Positions 8,725 to 17,217 are shown, numbered from the stretch's first letter. The stretch: 37,220 bases of DNA from an uncultured Rhodopila sp. (GCF_903915725.1 NZ_CAIWTY010000053.1:1-37220), one strand, 5' to 3'. Notes: a model not told the origin generated them from the sequence alone. Numbers and translations are program-made.

Positions 8725-9915
8725 ATGACCTTCCGCACTCTCGACTCCGTTGACGTCGCCGGGAAGCGCGTCCTGGTGCGTGCCGATCTCAATGTGCCGG
8801 TGCGCGACGGCAAGATTTCCGACCTGACCCGCATCGAGCGGCTCTCGCCCACCATCCGGGAACTCGCCGGCAAGGGTGCCAAGGTCATCGTTTGCAGCCA
8901 TTTCGACCGCCCAAAGGGCAAGCGCGTGCCGGAAATGTCGCTCGCCCCGATGGCCGCCGCCCTGGGCGAAGTCCTGGGCCAGCGCGTCCGCTTCGTCGAG
9001 GACTGCACCGGCGCCGCCGCCGAGCAGGCGGTGGAGCTGCTGCAGCCCGGCCAGGTGCTGGTGCTGGAAAACACCCGCTTCCACGCCGGCGACGAAAAGA
9101 ACGATCGTCAGTTCTCCGAGGACCTGGCGAAGCTGGCCGACATCTTCGTCAACGACGCGTTCTCCGCGGCGCACCGCGCGCATGCCAGCACCGAGGGCGT
9201 GGCGCATTTCCTGCCGTCCTATGCCGGCCGCCTGATGCAGAAGGAACTCGAGGCGCTGGATGCCGCGCTCGGCAATCCGGTCCGGCCGGTGCTGGCGATC
9301 GTCGGCGGATCGAAGGTCTCCACCAAGCTGGAACTGCTCGGCAACCTGGTGACCAAGGTGGACTTCCTGGTCATCGGGGGCGCCATGGCGAACACTTTCC
9401 TCGCCGCCGAGGGCAAGTCCGTCGGCAAGTCCCTGCAGGAATCCGAGATGCACGCGACGGCGCTGGAGATCGTCGGCAAGGCCAAGGCGGCCGGCTGCCA
9501 GATCGTCCTGCCGGTGGATGGCGTGGTCTCCCGCGAGTTCAAGCCGAACCCGCCGACGGAGACGGTGTCTGTCGATGCGGTGCCGGCTGATACGATGATC
9601 CTCGACGTCGGGCCGAAGTCGGTCGCGGCGCTGATCGCGCAACTGCCGTCGATCAAGACGCTGGTGTGGAACGGCCCGCTCGGCGCGTTCGAGACTCCGC
9701 CATTCGACGCCTCCACCGTGGCGCTGGCGCATGCGGTTGCCGAGGCGACGCAGAAGCACGGCCTGCGCAGCGTGGCCGGCGGCGGCGACACGGTCTCGGC
9801 GCTGCGGCATGCCGGGGTGATCGACCAGCTCAGCTACGTGTCGTCGGCTGGCGGGGCGTTCCTTGAGTGGCTGGAGGGGAAGACCCTGCCAGGGGTAGCG
9901 GCGCTGGAGGGCTGA
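8725..9915 (+). CDS. pgk: phosphoglycerate kinase
   Basis: Pgk transfers phosphate between 1,3-bisphosphoglycerate and ADP, the step next to GAPDH. The 396-residue protein has standard length and motifs: [11 protein letters not shown] at about 14-24, the substrate-binding HFDRPKGK near 60, [12 protein letters not shown] near 113, [13 protein letters not shown] near 145, the nucleotide-domain [14 protein letters not shown] near 192, and the C-terminal [13 protein letters not shown]. The start codon follows a purine-rich GGGGGACC. It is on the same strand as tkt and gap but separated from gap by the inserted nuclease gene, so it probably has its own promoter. A hairpin follows the stop. Confidence 0.98.
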   Translation: MTFRTLDSVDVAGKRVLVRADLNVPVRDGKISDLTRIERLSPTIRELAGKGAKVIVCSHFDRPKGKRVPEMSLAPMAAALGEVLGQRVRFVEDCTGAAAEQAVELLQPGQVLVLENTRFHAGDEKNDRQFSEDLAKLADIFVNDAFSAAHRAHASTEGVAHFLPSYAGRLMQKELEALDAALGNPVRPVLAIVGGSKVSTKLELLGNLVTKVDFLVIGGAMANTFLAAEGKSVGKSLQESEMHATALEIVGKAKAAGCQIVLPVDGVVSREFKPNPPTETVSVDAVPADTMILDVGPKSVAALIAQLPSIKTLVWNGPLGAFETPPFDASTVALAHAVAEATQKHGLRSVAGGGDTVSALRHAGVIDQLSYVSSAGGAFLEWLEGKTLPGVAALEG

Positions 9916-9927
9916 TTGCATCAGAAT

Positions 9928-9957
9928 GGGGGGCGGTCAGCGTGGCCGCCCCTCTTG
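9928..9957 (+). terminator. probable terminator after pgk
   Basis: GGGGCGG (9930-9936) and CCGCCCC (9946-9952) form a seven-base-pair GC stem, 14 bp after the pgk stop, followed by TCTTGT. The T-run is imperfect. Confidence 0.55.
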
Positions 9958-10001
9958 TGCCTCAACAAGCGGGACATGTGCGGGCTGATAATCCACTTAA
10001 T

Positions 10002-10092
10002 CGCCAAGACACCAAGACGCCAAGTTTAAGAAGTGGGCGCCGATTCCGGTTTCAGCACCCTTGGCATCTTGGCGGTCTTAGCCAGCTTGGCG
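10002..10092. repeat. inverted clusters of CGCCAAG/CTTGGCG units
   Basis: The left arm (10002-10024) contains CGCCAAG, ACCAAG and CGCCAAG units. The right arm (10060-10092) contains CTTGGCATCTTGGCG and then CTTAGCCAGCTTGGCG, its near reverse complement. The unique centre is about 35 bp. This looks like a dispersed intergenic repeat and could fold into a long imperfect hairpin. It lies between pgk and the deoxyribosyltransferase-like gene, where I see no gene. Confidence 0.6.
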
Positions 10093-10190
10093 TCTGCACG
10101 CGGTGCCGGGTCCAAGCGCCTGCTCCGAAGCGTTGGCACCGTCCCTAGCATTGTCCGGTGGGGCGCGGCGCCACCGGTGGAGACCTCGCA

Positions 10191-10751
10191 ATGACGACGG
10201 GCAGGATCTACCTCGCCGGTCCCGACGTATTTCTGCCCGACGCCGCCGACTGGCTCGCGCGCAAGAAAGCCATCTGCGCCGGCTTGCATCTGACCGGCGT
10301 CTCGCCCCTCGACACCCTGCCCAACCAGCCGGCCTGCTGGTCGGCCGTACCCGAATGGCGCCAGATCGCCCTCCGCAACGAGGCGCACATCCGAAGCTGC
10401 GCCGCCATCATCGCCAACCTGACCCCCTTTCGCGGTCCCTCCGCCGATGCCGGCACCATCTACGAGGTCGGCTTTGCCCGCGGCCTGGGCCTTAAAGTGT
10501 TCGGCTACGCCACCGTCACCGCCCCGTTCCTCGATCGAACCCTCGCCGCCATCGGCGGCGGACGTCAGGCGGCGGACGGATCGTGGTGGGACGCCGACGG
10601 CATGCTGGTCGAGCAGTTCGGCCTGTTCGACAACCTGATGATCGAGGCCGGCATCACCAGCCTGATCCACGAGGACGCGGACCGCTGGCGCGACCTGTCG
10701 GTGTTCGAACGCTGCGTTCAGGCCGCGGCCGCCGCACTCGCCAACCCATAG
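10191..10751 (+). CDS. nucleoside 2-deoxyribosyltransferase family protein
   Basis: This 186-residue protein matches the nucleoside 2-deoxyribosyltransferase fold, which moves deoxyribose between bases or hydrolyses deoxynucleotides. It starts with the family pattern IYLAGPDVFLPDA. The mid-region has ALRNEAHIRSCAAIIANLTPFRG and DAGTIYEVGFARGLG, the segment that normally carries the catalytic glutamate. A late NLMIEAGI segment forms the rest of the pocket. The ATG at 10191 has GGTGGAG eight bases upstream. Its stop is about 40 bp before the hcp control elements, so it is unlikely to be part of that locus. The exact substrate cannot be told from sequence. Confidence 0.8.
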   Translation: MTTGRIYLAGPDVFLPDAADWLARKKAICAGLHLTGVSPLDTLPNQPACWSAVPEWRQIALRNEAHIRSCAAIIANLTPFRGPSADAGTIYEVGFARGLGLKVFGYATVTAPFLDRTLAAIGGGRQAADGSWWDADGMLVEQFGLFDNLMIEAGITSLIHEDADRWRDLSVFERCVQAAAAALANP

Positions 10752-10760
10752 CAGCCCGAT

Positions 10761-10774
10761 TTGATCCAGATCAT
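10761..10774. promoter_or_regulatory. FNR-type box upstream of hcp
   Basis: TTGAT-CCAG-ATCAT matches the FNR/FixK consensus TTGAT-N4-ATCAA at nine of ten defined positions. The centre is at 10767.5, 34.5 bp upstream of the centre of the NsrR-type operator. A class II FNR promoter would start transcription near 10809, inside that operator. The geometry fits activation by FNR and repression by NsrR, as known for Escherichia coli hcp-hcr. Confidence 0.65.
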
Positions 10775-10790
10775 GCCGTCCGCGCCTCTT

Positions 10791-10813
10791 AAGGTTCATT
10801 AAAAATGAACCTT
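10791..10813. promoter_or_regulatory. NsrR-type 11-1-11 operator upstream of hcp
   Basis: The two 11-base half sites are AAGGTTCATTA (10791-10801) and AAATGAACCTT (10803-10813), separated by one A. They are reverse complements at ten of eleven positions. The known NsrR site has the same 11-1-11 layout with AAG at the outer edge and ATTT at the inner edge. An nsrR gene lies 3 kb downstream in the same locus, which supports the call. Confidence 0.75.
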
Positions 10814-10855
10814 CTGGCCAACCCGGAAGGACCAACGGCAGGAACAGGACGACTC

Positions 10856-12511
10856 ATGTTTTGCTTTCAATGTGAACAAACAGCGCGGACCGATGCGGGG
10901 GCAGGGTGCTCGACCGCCAAAGGCGTGTGCGGCAAGGACGAGGCGACCGCCGACTTGCAGGACGTGCTGATCCATCAGTTGCAGGGCATCGGCCAGTACC
11001 GCACGCGCCTCGCCGCCCGCGGCCACGCGGACCATGACGCCGACAGCTTCGTGCTGTTCGCCATGTTCACCACCCTGACCAACGTAAACTTCAACCGCAC
11101 GCGCTTCATCGCCCTGATCGCCGAGGCCGCCCGCGTCCGCGACCGCCTGCGCTCCGCCTATGAGGCGGCGTCCGGCACCACCAGCACATTGGACGGAGCC
11201 GCCGCCTTCGTCGCAGCCGACTCGCTGCCCGCCCTGCAGGCCCAGGCCGCGACGATCGGAGTCCGCGCCGGCATCGAGACGGTGGGCGCCGACGTCATCG
11301 GCCTGCGCGCGCTGCTGCTGTACGGGCTAAAGGGTGTCGCCGCCTACGCGCACCATGCCGAGGTGCTCGGCCAGCGCCGCGATGCCATCGGCGACGGGAT
11401 TGCCCGCGCGCTGGACGTCCTGGCGAGCGGCGAAGCCGATCTGAACGTGTTGCTGGAGGAAGCTCTGGCGCTCGGGCGCTGCAATTTCGCGGCGATGGAG
11501 GCGCTCGACGCGGCCAACACCGGCACCTTCGGCACGCCCTCGCCGTCTGCCGTGCGGGTGACCCCGATCGCCGGAAAGGCGATCCTGGTGTCCGGCCACG
11601 ACCTGCGCGACCTGGCCGCGATCCTCGAGGCGACGAAAGATACCGGCATCAACGTCTACACCCATGGCGAGATGCTGCCAGCGCACGGTTACCCGAAGCT
11701 GCGCGCCTATCCGCATCTGGCGGCCAACTACGGCGGCGCCTGGCAGAACCAGCAGATCGAGTTCGCCGCCTTCCCGGGGCCGATTGTCATGACCTCGAAC
11801 TGCCTGATCGAGCCGCAGGCGGCGTATCGCAACCGTATCTTCACTGCCGGTCCCGTCGGCTGGCCGGGCCTGCGCCATATCGGTGACGGAGATTTCAGTG
11901 CCGTCGTGCAGGCGGCGCGCGCTTTGCCCGGGTTTACCGAGACCGAAGCGGAAAAGACCATCACCGTCGGCTTCGGGCGCGATGCCGTGCTCGGCGTCGC
12001 CGGCTCGGTGATCGAGGCGGTGAAGTCCGGCGCGCTGAAGCATTTCTTCCTGATTGGCGGCTGCGACGGCGCGGCACCCGGCCGCAACTACTACACGGAA
12101 TTCGCCGAGGCGGTGCCCGCGGACTCGATGATCCTGACGCTCGGCTGCGGCAAGTATCGCTTCAACAGCCATGACTTCGGCACCGTGGCTGGCCTGCCGC
12201 GGCTGCTCGATCTGGGACAGTGCAACGACACCTATTCCGCTCTTGTGATTGCTCAGGCGCTCGCCGGGGCGTTCGAGTGCGGGGTGAATGAGCTGCCGCT
12301 GTCGCTGATCGTCTCCTGGTTCGAGCAGAAGGCGGCGGCGGTGTTCCTGACCCTGCTGGCGCTGGGCGTGCGCAACGTGCGGCTGGGTCCGACCTTGCCG
12401 GCGTTCCTGACCCCGGCGCTGCTGGACATTCTTGTCAGCCGCTTCGGCATCCTGCCGATTACTACAGCCGAGGCCGACATCGCGCACGCTTTGCAACGTC
12501 AGGCGGCTTAG
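10856..12511 (+). CDS. hcp: hybrid-cluster protein, class II (hydroxylamine reductase / NO reductase)
   Basis: Hcp carries an Fe-S-O hybrid cluster and reduces NO or hydroxylamine; in enterobacteria it is thought to remove NO at low concentration and to act in S-nitrosylation. The 551-residue protein begins [13 protein letters not shown] with Cys3, Cys6, Cys18 and Cys25. The spacing C-x2-C-x11-C-x6-C is that of class II Hcp such as the E. coli enzyme, which binds [2Fe-2S]. Hybrid-cluster ligands are visible in [16 protein letters not shown] and [11 protein letters not shown]. The start at 10856 is chosen over 10805 because the upstream residues are not family-like and 10805 falls inside the operator. 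The genes for its reductase and NsrR follow. Confidence 0.95.
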   Translation: MFCFQCEQTARTDAGAGCSTAKGVCGKDEATADLQDVLIHQLQGIGQYRTRLAARGHADHDADSFVLFAMFTTLTNVNFNRTRFIALIAEAARVRDRLRSAYEAASGTTSTLDGAAAFVAADSLPALQAQAATIGVRAGIETVGADVIGLRALLLYGLKGVAAYAHHAEVLGQRRDAIGDGIARALDVLASGEADLNVLLEEALALGRCNFAAMEALDAANTGTFGTPSPSAVRVTPIAGKAILVSGHDLRDLAAILEATKDTGINVYTHGEMLPAHGYPKLRAYPHLAANYGGAWQNQQIEFAAFPGPIVMTSNCLIEPQAAYRNRIFTAGPVGWPGLRHIGDGDFSAVVQAARALPGFTETEAEKTITVGFGRDAVLGVAGSVIEAVKSGALKHFFLIGGCDGAAPGRNYYTEFAEAVPADSMILTLGCGKYRFNSHDFGTVAGLPRLLDLGQCNDTYSALVIAQALAGAFECGVNELPLSLIVSWFEQKAAAVFLTLLALGVRNVRLGPTLPAFLTPALLDILVSRFGILPITTAEADIAHALQRQAA

Positions 12512-12580
12512 GCTTCCGTGTCACAGCGGGCCTTTCTTAAACGCTAACGCAAGGTTGCCGGCGTGGCCGCTGCTCTTTTG

Positions 12581-12670
12581 TGTCATGGCCGGCCTTGTGC
12601 CGGCCATCCACGACTTTGCCTGCATCAGCACCGCAAGTCGTCGATGGCCGGACTAAATCCGGCCATGACA
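12581..12670. repeat. complete composite palindromic repeat (90 bp)
   Basis: The outer arms TGTCATGGCCGG and CCGGCCATGACA are inverted. Each is part of a local palindrome: GGCCGG-CCTTG-TGCCGGCC on the left and GGCCGGA-CTAAA-TCCGGCC on the right. Inside, CCATCCACGACTT and AAGTCGTCGATGG form a further pairing. It fills the space between hcp and the reductase gene and resembles a REP/BIME-type unit. Confidence 0.75.
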
Positions 12671-12722
12671 CCATTGGCACAGCCCTCGCCAGACCACCGC
12701 TTGACCTCCCTAAAGGTGCAAA

Positions 12723-13745
12723 ATGCCCGACATCACTCTACTGACGCGCGACGGAGCGCGTTTCGACTTTCCCTGCGCCGCTTCCGACAACGTGCTCGAT
12801 GCCGCCGAGACGGCCGGGCTGTTCCTGCCGGCGATGTGCCATGAAGGCACCTGCGGCGCCTGCCATGCGCGCGTCACGGAAGGGCCCTACGCGCTCGGTA
12901 CCATCGGCGATGGCGCGCTGCCGGATGCGGCGAAGGGCGGTGTTCTGCTGTGCCGCTGCCGCCCCGAAGCCGATTTGGTGATTGACCTGCCGTACGGGCA
13001 GGCGGACATCCACCGCCACCGCATACCGCTGCGTGACGCGACCATCGCCGGCCTGACCCCGGCCGGCAGCGGTGCGATCGCGCTGACCCTGACGCTGGCG
13101 GCCGACCCGGAACTCGGCAGTGCCGCCGACTTCGTTCCCGGCCAGTACATGGAAGTGTCCATCCCCGGCACGACGATCCGCCGGGCCTATTCGATGGCCA
13201 ATCTGCCGAACTGGGACGGACAGCTCGACTTCCTGATCCGCCTGCTGCCGGACGGCGCGTTCTCGACCTGGCTATCGCAAACCGCCCGCCCCGGCGACAG
13301 GGTCCAGGTGCGGGGACCGCTCGGCCGTTTCCTGCTCGACGAAACGAGCCCCCGGCCGCGTTGCCTGATTGGCGGCGGCTGCGGGTCCGCGCCGATCCTG
13401 TCGATGCTGCGGCATCTGGCCGCGTTCCAGGACGAACTGCCGACAACGCTGATCTTCGCTGCCAACCGGGAGGACGAATTGTTCGCCGCTGACCTGATCC
13501 CGGAGCTTCAGGCAGCGCTGCCGAAGCTTACGGTCATGCTCAGCGTCTGGCACCCCAGCGACGACTGGACCGGGTTCCGCGGCAGCGCCGCCGACGCGCT
13601 TGCTGCCTTGCTCGACCGGGCGGAGGAGCCGCCGGACATCTATGTCTGCGGGCCGCCCGGGCTGGTCGCCGCGGTGACAGCGGTCGCCGCCGCGCGCGGC
13701 CTGCCGCTGGATCGGGTGTTCTCGGAACAGGTCCAGCCGCGCTAG
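12723..13745 (+). CDS. hcr: NAD(P)H:ferredoxin-type reductase, probable Hcp partner
   Basis: This 340-residue flavoprotein has three domains: an N-terminal plant-type [2Fe-2S] ferredoxin (Cys39, Cys44, Cys47, Cys77), an FAD-binding barrel with RAYSMAN near 154-160, and an NAD(P) domain with LIGGGCGSAPILSML near 214 and YVCGPPGLV near 310. The order Fd-FAD-NAD is that of BenC and methane monooxygenase reductase; E. coli Hcr has its ferredoxin domain at the C-terminus. Position between hcp and nsrR makes an electron-transfer role for Hcp the best guess. It is a functional analogue rather than an obvious orthologue of Hcr. A ring-oxygenase reductase is the alternative, but no oxygenase lies nearby. 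Confidence 0.75.
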   Translation: MPDITLLTRDGARFDFPCAASDNVLDAAETAGLFLPAMCHEGTCGACHARVTEGPYALGTIGDGALPDAAKGGVLLCRCRPEADLVIDLPYGQADIHRHRIPLRDATIAGLTPAGSGAIALTLTLAADPELGSAADFVPGQYMEVSIPGTTIRRAYSMANLPNWDGQLDFLIRLLPDGAFSTWLSQTARPGDRVQVRGPLGRFLLDETSPRPRCLIGGGCGSAPILSMLRHLAAFQDELPTTLIFAANREDELFAADLIPELQAALPKLTVMLSVWHPSDDWTGFRGSAADALAALLDRAEEPPDIYVCGPPGLVAAVTAVAAARGLPLDRVFSEQVQPR

Positions 13746-13753
13746 AAGGTGTC

Positions 13754-14200
13754 ATGCGCCTCACCCGCTTCACCGATTACGGTCTCCGCACGTTGATCTA
13801 CCTGGCGTTGCGGCCGGATGCGCTGGCGTCGATCGCCGAAATCGCCGCCGCCTACCGGATTTCCGAAAGCCACATGACCAAGGTGATCTTCGCGCTCGGC
13901 CAGGCGGGACTGATCGACACGCTGCGCGGGCGGAATGGCGGCCTGCGCCTCGCCCATCCCGCCGTGCAGATCGGCCTTGGCCAGGTGGTGCGCGCGACCG
14001 AGCCGGAACTGGCGCTGGTCGAATGCCAGGCGGGCGGGGAATGCGCGATCGACGGCTGCTGCCGCCTGCGCTCCATTATGGATGAGGCAACCGCCGCGCT
14101 GCTCGGCGTGCTGGACCGCTATACGGTCGCCGATGTCGCCGGGCCGGGCAGCCAGGCGCTGCTGCGCCGGCTGGGCCTGCCGGAGACGGTGCCGGACTGA
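13754..14200 (+). CDS. nsrR: Rrf2-family NO-sensing repressor NsrR
   Basis: NsrR is a small winged-helix repressor whose [Fe-S] cluster reacts with NO, releasing DNA. The 148-residue protein starts MRLTRFTDYGLRTLIYLAL, the Rrf2 signature. The recognition helix region is ISESHMTKVIFALGQAG, and RGRNGGLRLA forms the wing. Cluster cysteines are Cys91 and Cys97, then Cys102 and Cys103, in the family's spacing. It starts 8 bp after the reductase gene and so is likely co-transcribed with it. The matching operator lies upstream of hcp, so the locus would be autoregulated if hcp, the reductase gene and nsrR share a transcript. Confidence 0.92.
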   Translation: MRLTRFTDYGLRTLIYLALRPDALASIAEIAAAYRISESHMTKVIFALGQAGLIDTLRGRNGGLRLAHPAVQIGLGQVVRATEPELALVECQAGGECAIDGCCRLRSIMDEATAALLGVLDRYTVADVAGPGSQALLRRLGLPETVPD

Positions 14201-14271
14201 GCGGTCAAAACCCTGCGTAAGCGGCCCATCGGCGGCTTATATGATGGTTTTAAGCCAAAAACCTTATTATA

Positions 14272-14301
14272 AACCCTTCAGCCGCTGTTATATGAAGGGT
14301 T
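14272..14301 (+). promoter_or_regulatory. inverted repeat holding the fic ribosome binding site
   Basis: AACCCTTCA (14272-14280) and TGAAGGGTT (14293-14301) are perfect nine-base arms with a 12-base loop. The right arm contains AAGGG, the likely ribosome binding site, five bases before the GTG start at 14305. In RNA the stem would hide that site; as DNA it could be an operator. TTATATGATGG (from 14238) is partly repeated as TTATATGAAGG (from 14289) in a locally A+T-rich stretch. Confidence 0.6.
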
Positions 14302-14304
14302 ACC

Positions 14305-15501
14305 GTGGACCGCTCCGGTCTTTGCCATCAGGTCCGGCAAGCGCTGAAGCGCCTGCCACCGCCGTTCGCCAACCACTACGGGGTGGTGCCGCTGCCTCCG
14401 CCGGCGGCCTCGCCGTCGATCGCACCGGTCATGCGCGAGATCCAGGCGGCATCGGCGGCGTTGGCGCGGCTCGAAACCCTGACGTCGGAACTGGGCGACC
14501 CCTGGCTGGTAAGCCGCATCCTTATGCGGCGGGAGGCGGTGAGCAGTTCGGCGATCGAAGGCACCAACAGCACGCTGGACGAACTGCTGGCGGTCGAGGA
14601 AACCGGGGACACCCGTGGACAGGAAGCCGCGCGCCAGGTGAAGGACTACGCCCTCTGCCTGGACGCAGCCGTGCCAATGGCGACCTCGCTGGGGCCGTCG
14701 GTCTTCACCGCGGGACTGATCAGCGAACTGCACCGCTCGGTGATGCAAAGCGAAACCGGCTACCCCGGCACACCCGGCGAACCCCGCACCCGCGTCGTCT
14801 GGATCGGCGGGCGGGATATCGCCTACTCGACCTACAACCCGACGCCGCCCGAGGACATCGGACACTGCCTCGGTGACACCATCGCCTATATGCGCGGCGA
14901 AGCGGACGAGACCTGGCCGCCGCACATCATCATCCGCATGGCGGTGGCACACGCGCATTTCGAGGCGGTGCATCCCTTCGCCGACGGCAACGGCCGAGTC
15001 GGCCGGCTGCTGCTGCCGCTCCTGATGGCGGCGCAGGGCCACGCGCCGCTGTTCCTGTCTCCTTATATAGAAGCGCACCGGTCGGCTTATTACGCGGCCT
15101 TGAAGGCGGCGAAGCAGCGGCTGTTGTGGCACGAGATCATAGGCTTTGTCTGCGATGCCGTGACGGGATCGGTTGCCGAATTGCTGGCGACGCGGCGGGC
15201 GCTGCAAGACCTTCGGACGATCTGGCTGTCGCGGCGAAAATTCCGCTCCGGCTCCGCCGCGCTGCGGGCACTGGATGTCCTGCCGCACTATCCGGTCGTC
15301 ACCACGCGCCGGCTGGCGGCGCTACTACAGGTCAGCGCGGCCCAGGCGGGACAGGCGGTGCAGCAACTGATGGAGGCGGGCATCCTGCGCGAACGGACCG
15401 GCTACCGCCGCAACCGGCTGTTCGCCGCCGCCGAGGCGCTGTCGATCATCAACCGGCCATTCGGGGAGGATCCCATTCTGCCGCCGTTAACAAGTCCTTA
15501 A
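14305..15501 (+). CDS. class II Fic-domain AMP transferase
   Basis: Fic proteins transfer AMP (or related groups) to protein side chains. This 398-residue protein has the complete catalytic motif HPFADGNGRVGR at 223-234, with the base His223. The N-terminal inhibitory helix SSAIEG at 81-86 has Glu85, which blocks ATP in class II enzymes. An N-terminal Fic_N-like segment and a C-terminal winged helix (about 300-375, VVTTRRLAALLQVSAAQAG) complete the usual architecture. The start is GTG at 14305 with AAGGG five bases upstream. It follows nsrR by 104 bp. No small antitoxin gene is next to it, consistent with internal inhibition. Targets are unknown. Confidence 0.9.
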   Translation: MDRSGLCHQVRQALKRLPPPFANHYGVVPLPPPAASPSIAPVMREIQAASAALARLETLTSELGDPWLVSRILMRREAVSSSAIEGTNSTLDELLAVEETGDTRGQEAARQVKDYALCLDAAVPMATSLGPSVFTAGLISELHRSVMQSETGYPGTPGEPRTRVVWIGGRDIAYSTYNPTPPEDIGHCLGDTIAYMRGEADETWPPHIIIRMAVAHAHFEAVHPFADGNGRVGRLLLPLLMAAQGHAPLFLSPYIEAHRSAYYAALKAAKQRLLWHEIIGFVCDAVTGSVAELLATRRALQDLRTIWLSRRKFRSGSAALRALDVLPHYPVVTTRRLAALLQVSAAQAGQAVQQLMEAGILRERTGYRRNRLFAAAEALSIINRPFGEDPILPPLTSP

Positions 15502-15580
15502 CGCTTTTTGTTCATGGTCGGGCGCCATGATGCCGGACCGGACCATACTGCTGCGCCCGAACACCGAGCCGGGATGCCCC

Positions 15581-15661
15581 GTCATGCCGACGAAGGTCGG
15601 CATCCGCGCCTTCTGCGTGTTCAGACAAAGGCGTGGATGGCGGGCCTGCGCCCGCCATGAC
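15581..15661. repeat. composite palindromic repeat, copy 2
   Basis: It runs from GTCATGCCGACG to GCCCGCCATGAC, with local palindromes ATGCCGACGAAGGTCGGCAT on the left and ATGGCGGGC/GCCCGCCAT on the right. An inner CGCCTT and AAGGCG pair. Same layout as 12581-12670, lying between fic and the TPR/ATP-grasp gene. Confidence 0.75.
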
Positions 15662-15747
15662 GATAGTGATGCCCGAGCCGATCGGCCCATGGGGGTAGCG
15701 CCGCTGGCGGGTCGTTGTCACCCCCGGTTCGTCGAAGGCGGCGTGCC

Positions 15748-17217
15748 ATGATCGCGGCGGACTTCTATCGCTCGCTGCTGTGCCGCGATCCGCAGCTTGC
15801 GCCGGTGCGGGCGGATCTGGCCGGGGTGCTGCTCTCGGAAGGGGATCTTGACGCGGCCGTGGCGGAGTCCTCGGCGGCGCTGGCGGTTGATCCGTCGCTG
15901 GTTCAGGCCCTTCTGGTGCGGGCCGCCGCGCTCAAAACGCTGTGCCGGTTCGACGAGGCGGCCGAGGACTTCCAACGCGCGGCGACCTTGGCCCCCGGGC
16001 GGGCCATGATGCTCGTCAATCTCGGGAACACGTATGCCGAAATCGCCCGCCTCGGCGATGCGGAACGTGCCTTGCGGCAGGCGGTGGCGCTGGCTCCGGA
16101 CAGCAAGGAAGCCCAACTCAGCCTTAGCTCCGTGCTGATCAAGCTCGATCGCCTGGCGGAGGCGGAGGCTCCCTGCCGCGCCGCGCTGGCACTTGACCCC
16201 GGGTTGGTCGCCGCACACCAGAACCTGTCCGGCATTCTCGCGCGCACAGACCCCGGCGCGGCGCGGTTTCATCGCGACGCAGCGTATCGGCGGCAGCACG
16301 TGTTCGTCGAACCGGCGCCGCGGCCGGAGCGGACGGTGCTGGTGCTGGCTGCCGCCGAAGCCGCCAACGTGCCATTGGCGGACCTGATCCCGCGGGCGAC
16401 GACCAGCGTGATCCGCTGGTACGTCGAATATGCCACCGGCGATCCGGACCCGGCGCTGGCGCAGGCCGATGTCGTGTTCAACGCCATCGGCGACGCCGAT
16501 ATGGCGCCGGAACTTCCTCAATCGGTCAGGCGATTGCTGGATGGGCGGCGTGTGCTGAACGCTCCTGAGAAGGTGGCGCTGACGCGGCGCTGCGACCTGC
16601 CGGGCTTGCTGGCCGGTATCCCGGGGATCGTCGTTCCTGCGGTGACACGCCATGAGTCAGGCGAACCCCCCGGGATCGCGGGTCCCATCCTGATCCGGCC
16701 GATCGGCTCGCATGGCGGGGAGGGGCTGCGGCGATACGATGATGCCGGGGCTTTGGCGGACCTTCCGACCGGGCCGTGCTACGTCACCCGGTTCGTCGAT
16801 TACGCCTCGGCGGACGGCTGGTATCGCAAGTACCGGGTCATCTTCGCCGAGGGGCGGCCGTATCCCTATCACCTTGCGATCTCGCGGCGCTGGCTGGTGC
16901 ACTACTGGACCTCCGGCATGGAGCAGGATGCCAGCCGTCGGGACGAGGAACGCCGGTTTCTCGCCAACCCCGAGGCGGCCATCGGGTCCGCCGCGATGGC
17001 CGCGCTCGGCGCGATCGGGGAGCGGCTGGGGCTGGACTATGCCGGAATCGACTTCGGATTTCTGCCGGATGGCCGGCTGGTCGTGTTCGAGGCGAATGCG
17101 ACGATGCTGGTTCATCCGGAGCGAGACGCATGTTTCGCCTACCGCAATCCCGCGGTCGAGGCGATCCGGTCGGCTTTTGAGGCGATGCTTGAGCGGGGCG
17201 GGTCGCCGATGACATGA
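15748..17217 (+). CDS. TPR protein with C-terminal ATP-grasp-like domain
   Basis: This 489-residue protein has two parts. Residues about 1-170 are four to five tetratricopeptide repeats (units such as ALAVDPSLVQALLVRAAAL and AATLAPGRAMMLVNLGNTY). Residues about 190-480 look like an ATP-grasp ligase: PILIRPIGSHGGEGL resembles the nucleotide-binding loop, CYVTRFVDY the strand that holds the adenine, and AGIDFGFLPDGRLVVFEAN the metal-binding strand. ATP-grasp enzymes join a carboxylate to an amine or thiol, often on peptides. I do not recognise the substrate. The start at 15748 removes an arginine-rich extension. Its stop overlaps the next start by four bases. Confidence 0.75.
   Translation: MIAADFYRSLLCRDPQLAPVRADLAGVLLSEGDLDAAVAESSAALAVDPSLVQALLVRAAALKTLCRFDEAAEDFQRAATLAPGRAMMLVNLGNTYAEIARLGDAERALRQAVALAPDSKEAQLSLSSVLIKLDRLAEAEAPCRAALALDPGLVAAHQNLSGILARTDPGAARFHRDAAYRRQHVFVEPAPRPERTVLVLAAAEAANVPLADLIPRATTSVIRWYVEYATGDPDPALAQADVVFNAIGDADMAPELPQSVRRLLDGRRVLNAPEKVALTRRCDLPGLLAGIPGIVVPAVTRHESGEPPGIAGPILIRPIGSHGGEGLRRYDDAGALADLPTGPCYVTRFVDYASADGWYRKYRVIFAEGRPYPYHLAISRRWLVHYWTSGMEQDASRRDEERRFLANPEAAIGSAAMAALGAIGERLGLDYAGIDFGFLPDGRLVVFEANATMLVHPERDACFAYRNPAVEAIRSAFEAMLERGGSPMT

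Noticed and set aside
10805..10855. Upstream ATG for hcp at 10805
   Set aside because: It lies inside the NsrR-type operator, and the extra 17 residues are unlike the conserved MFC start of Hcp.
12710..12724. AAGGTGCAAAATGC before the reductase gene as a second NsrR site
   Set aside because: Only one half resembles the consensus and the second half is missing.
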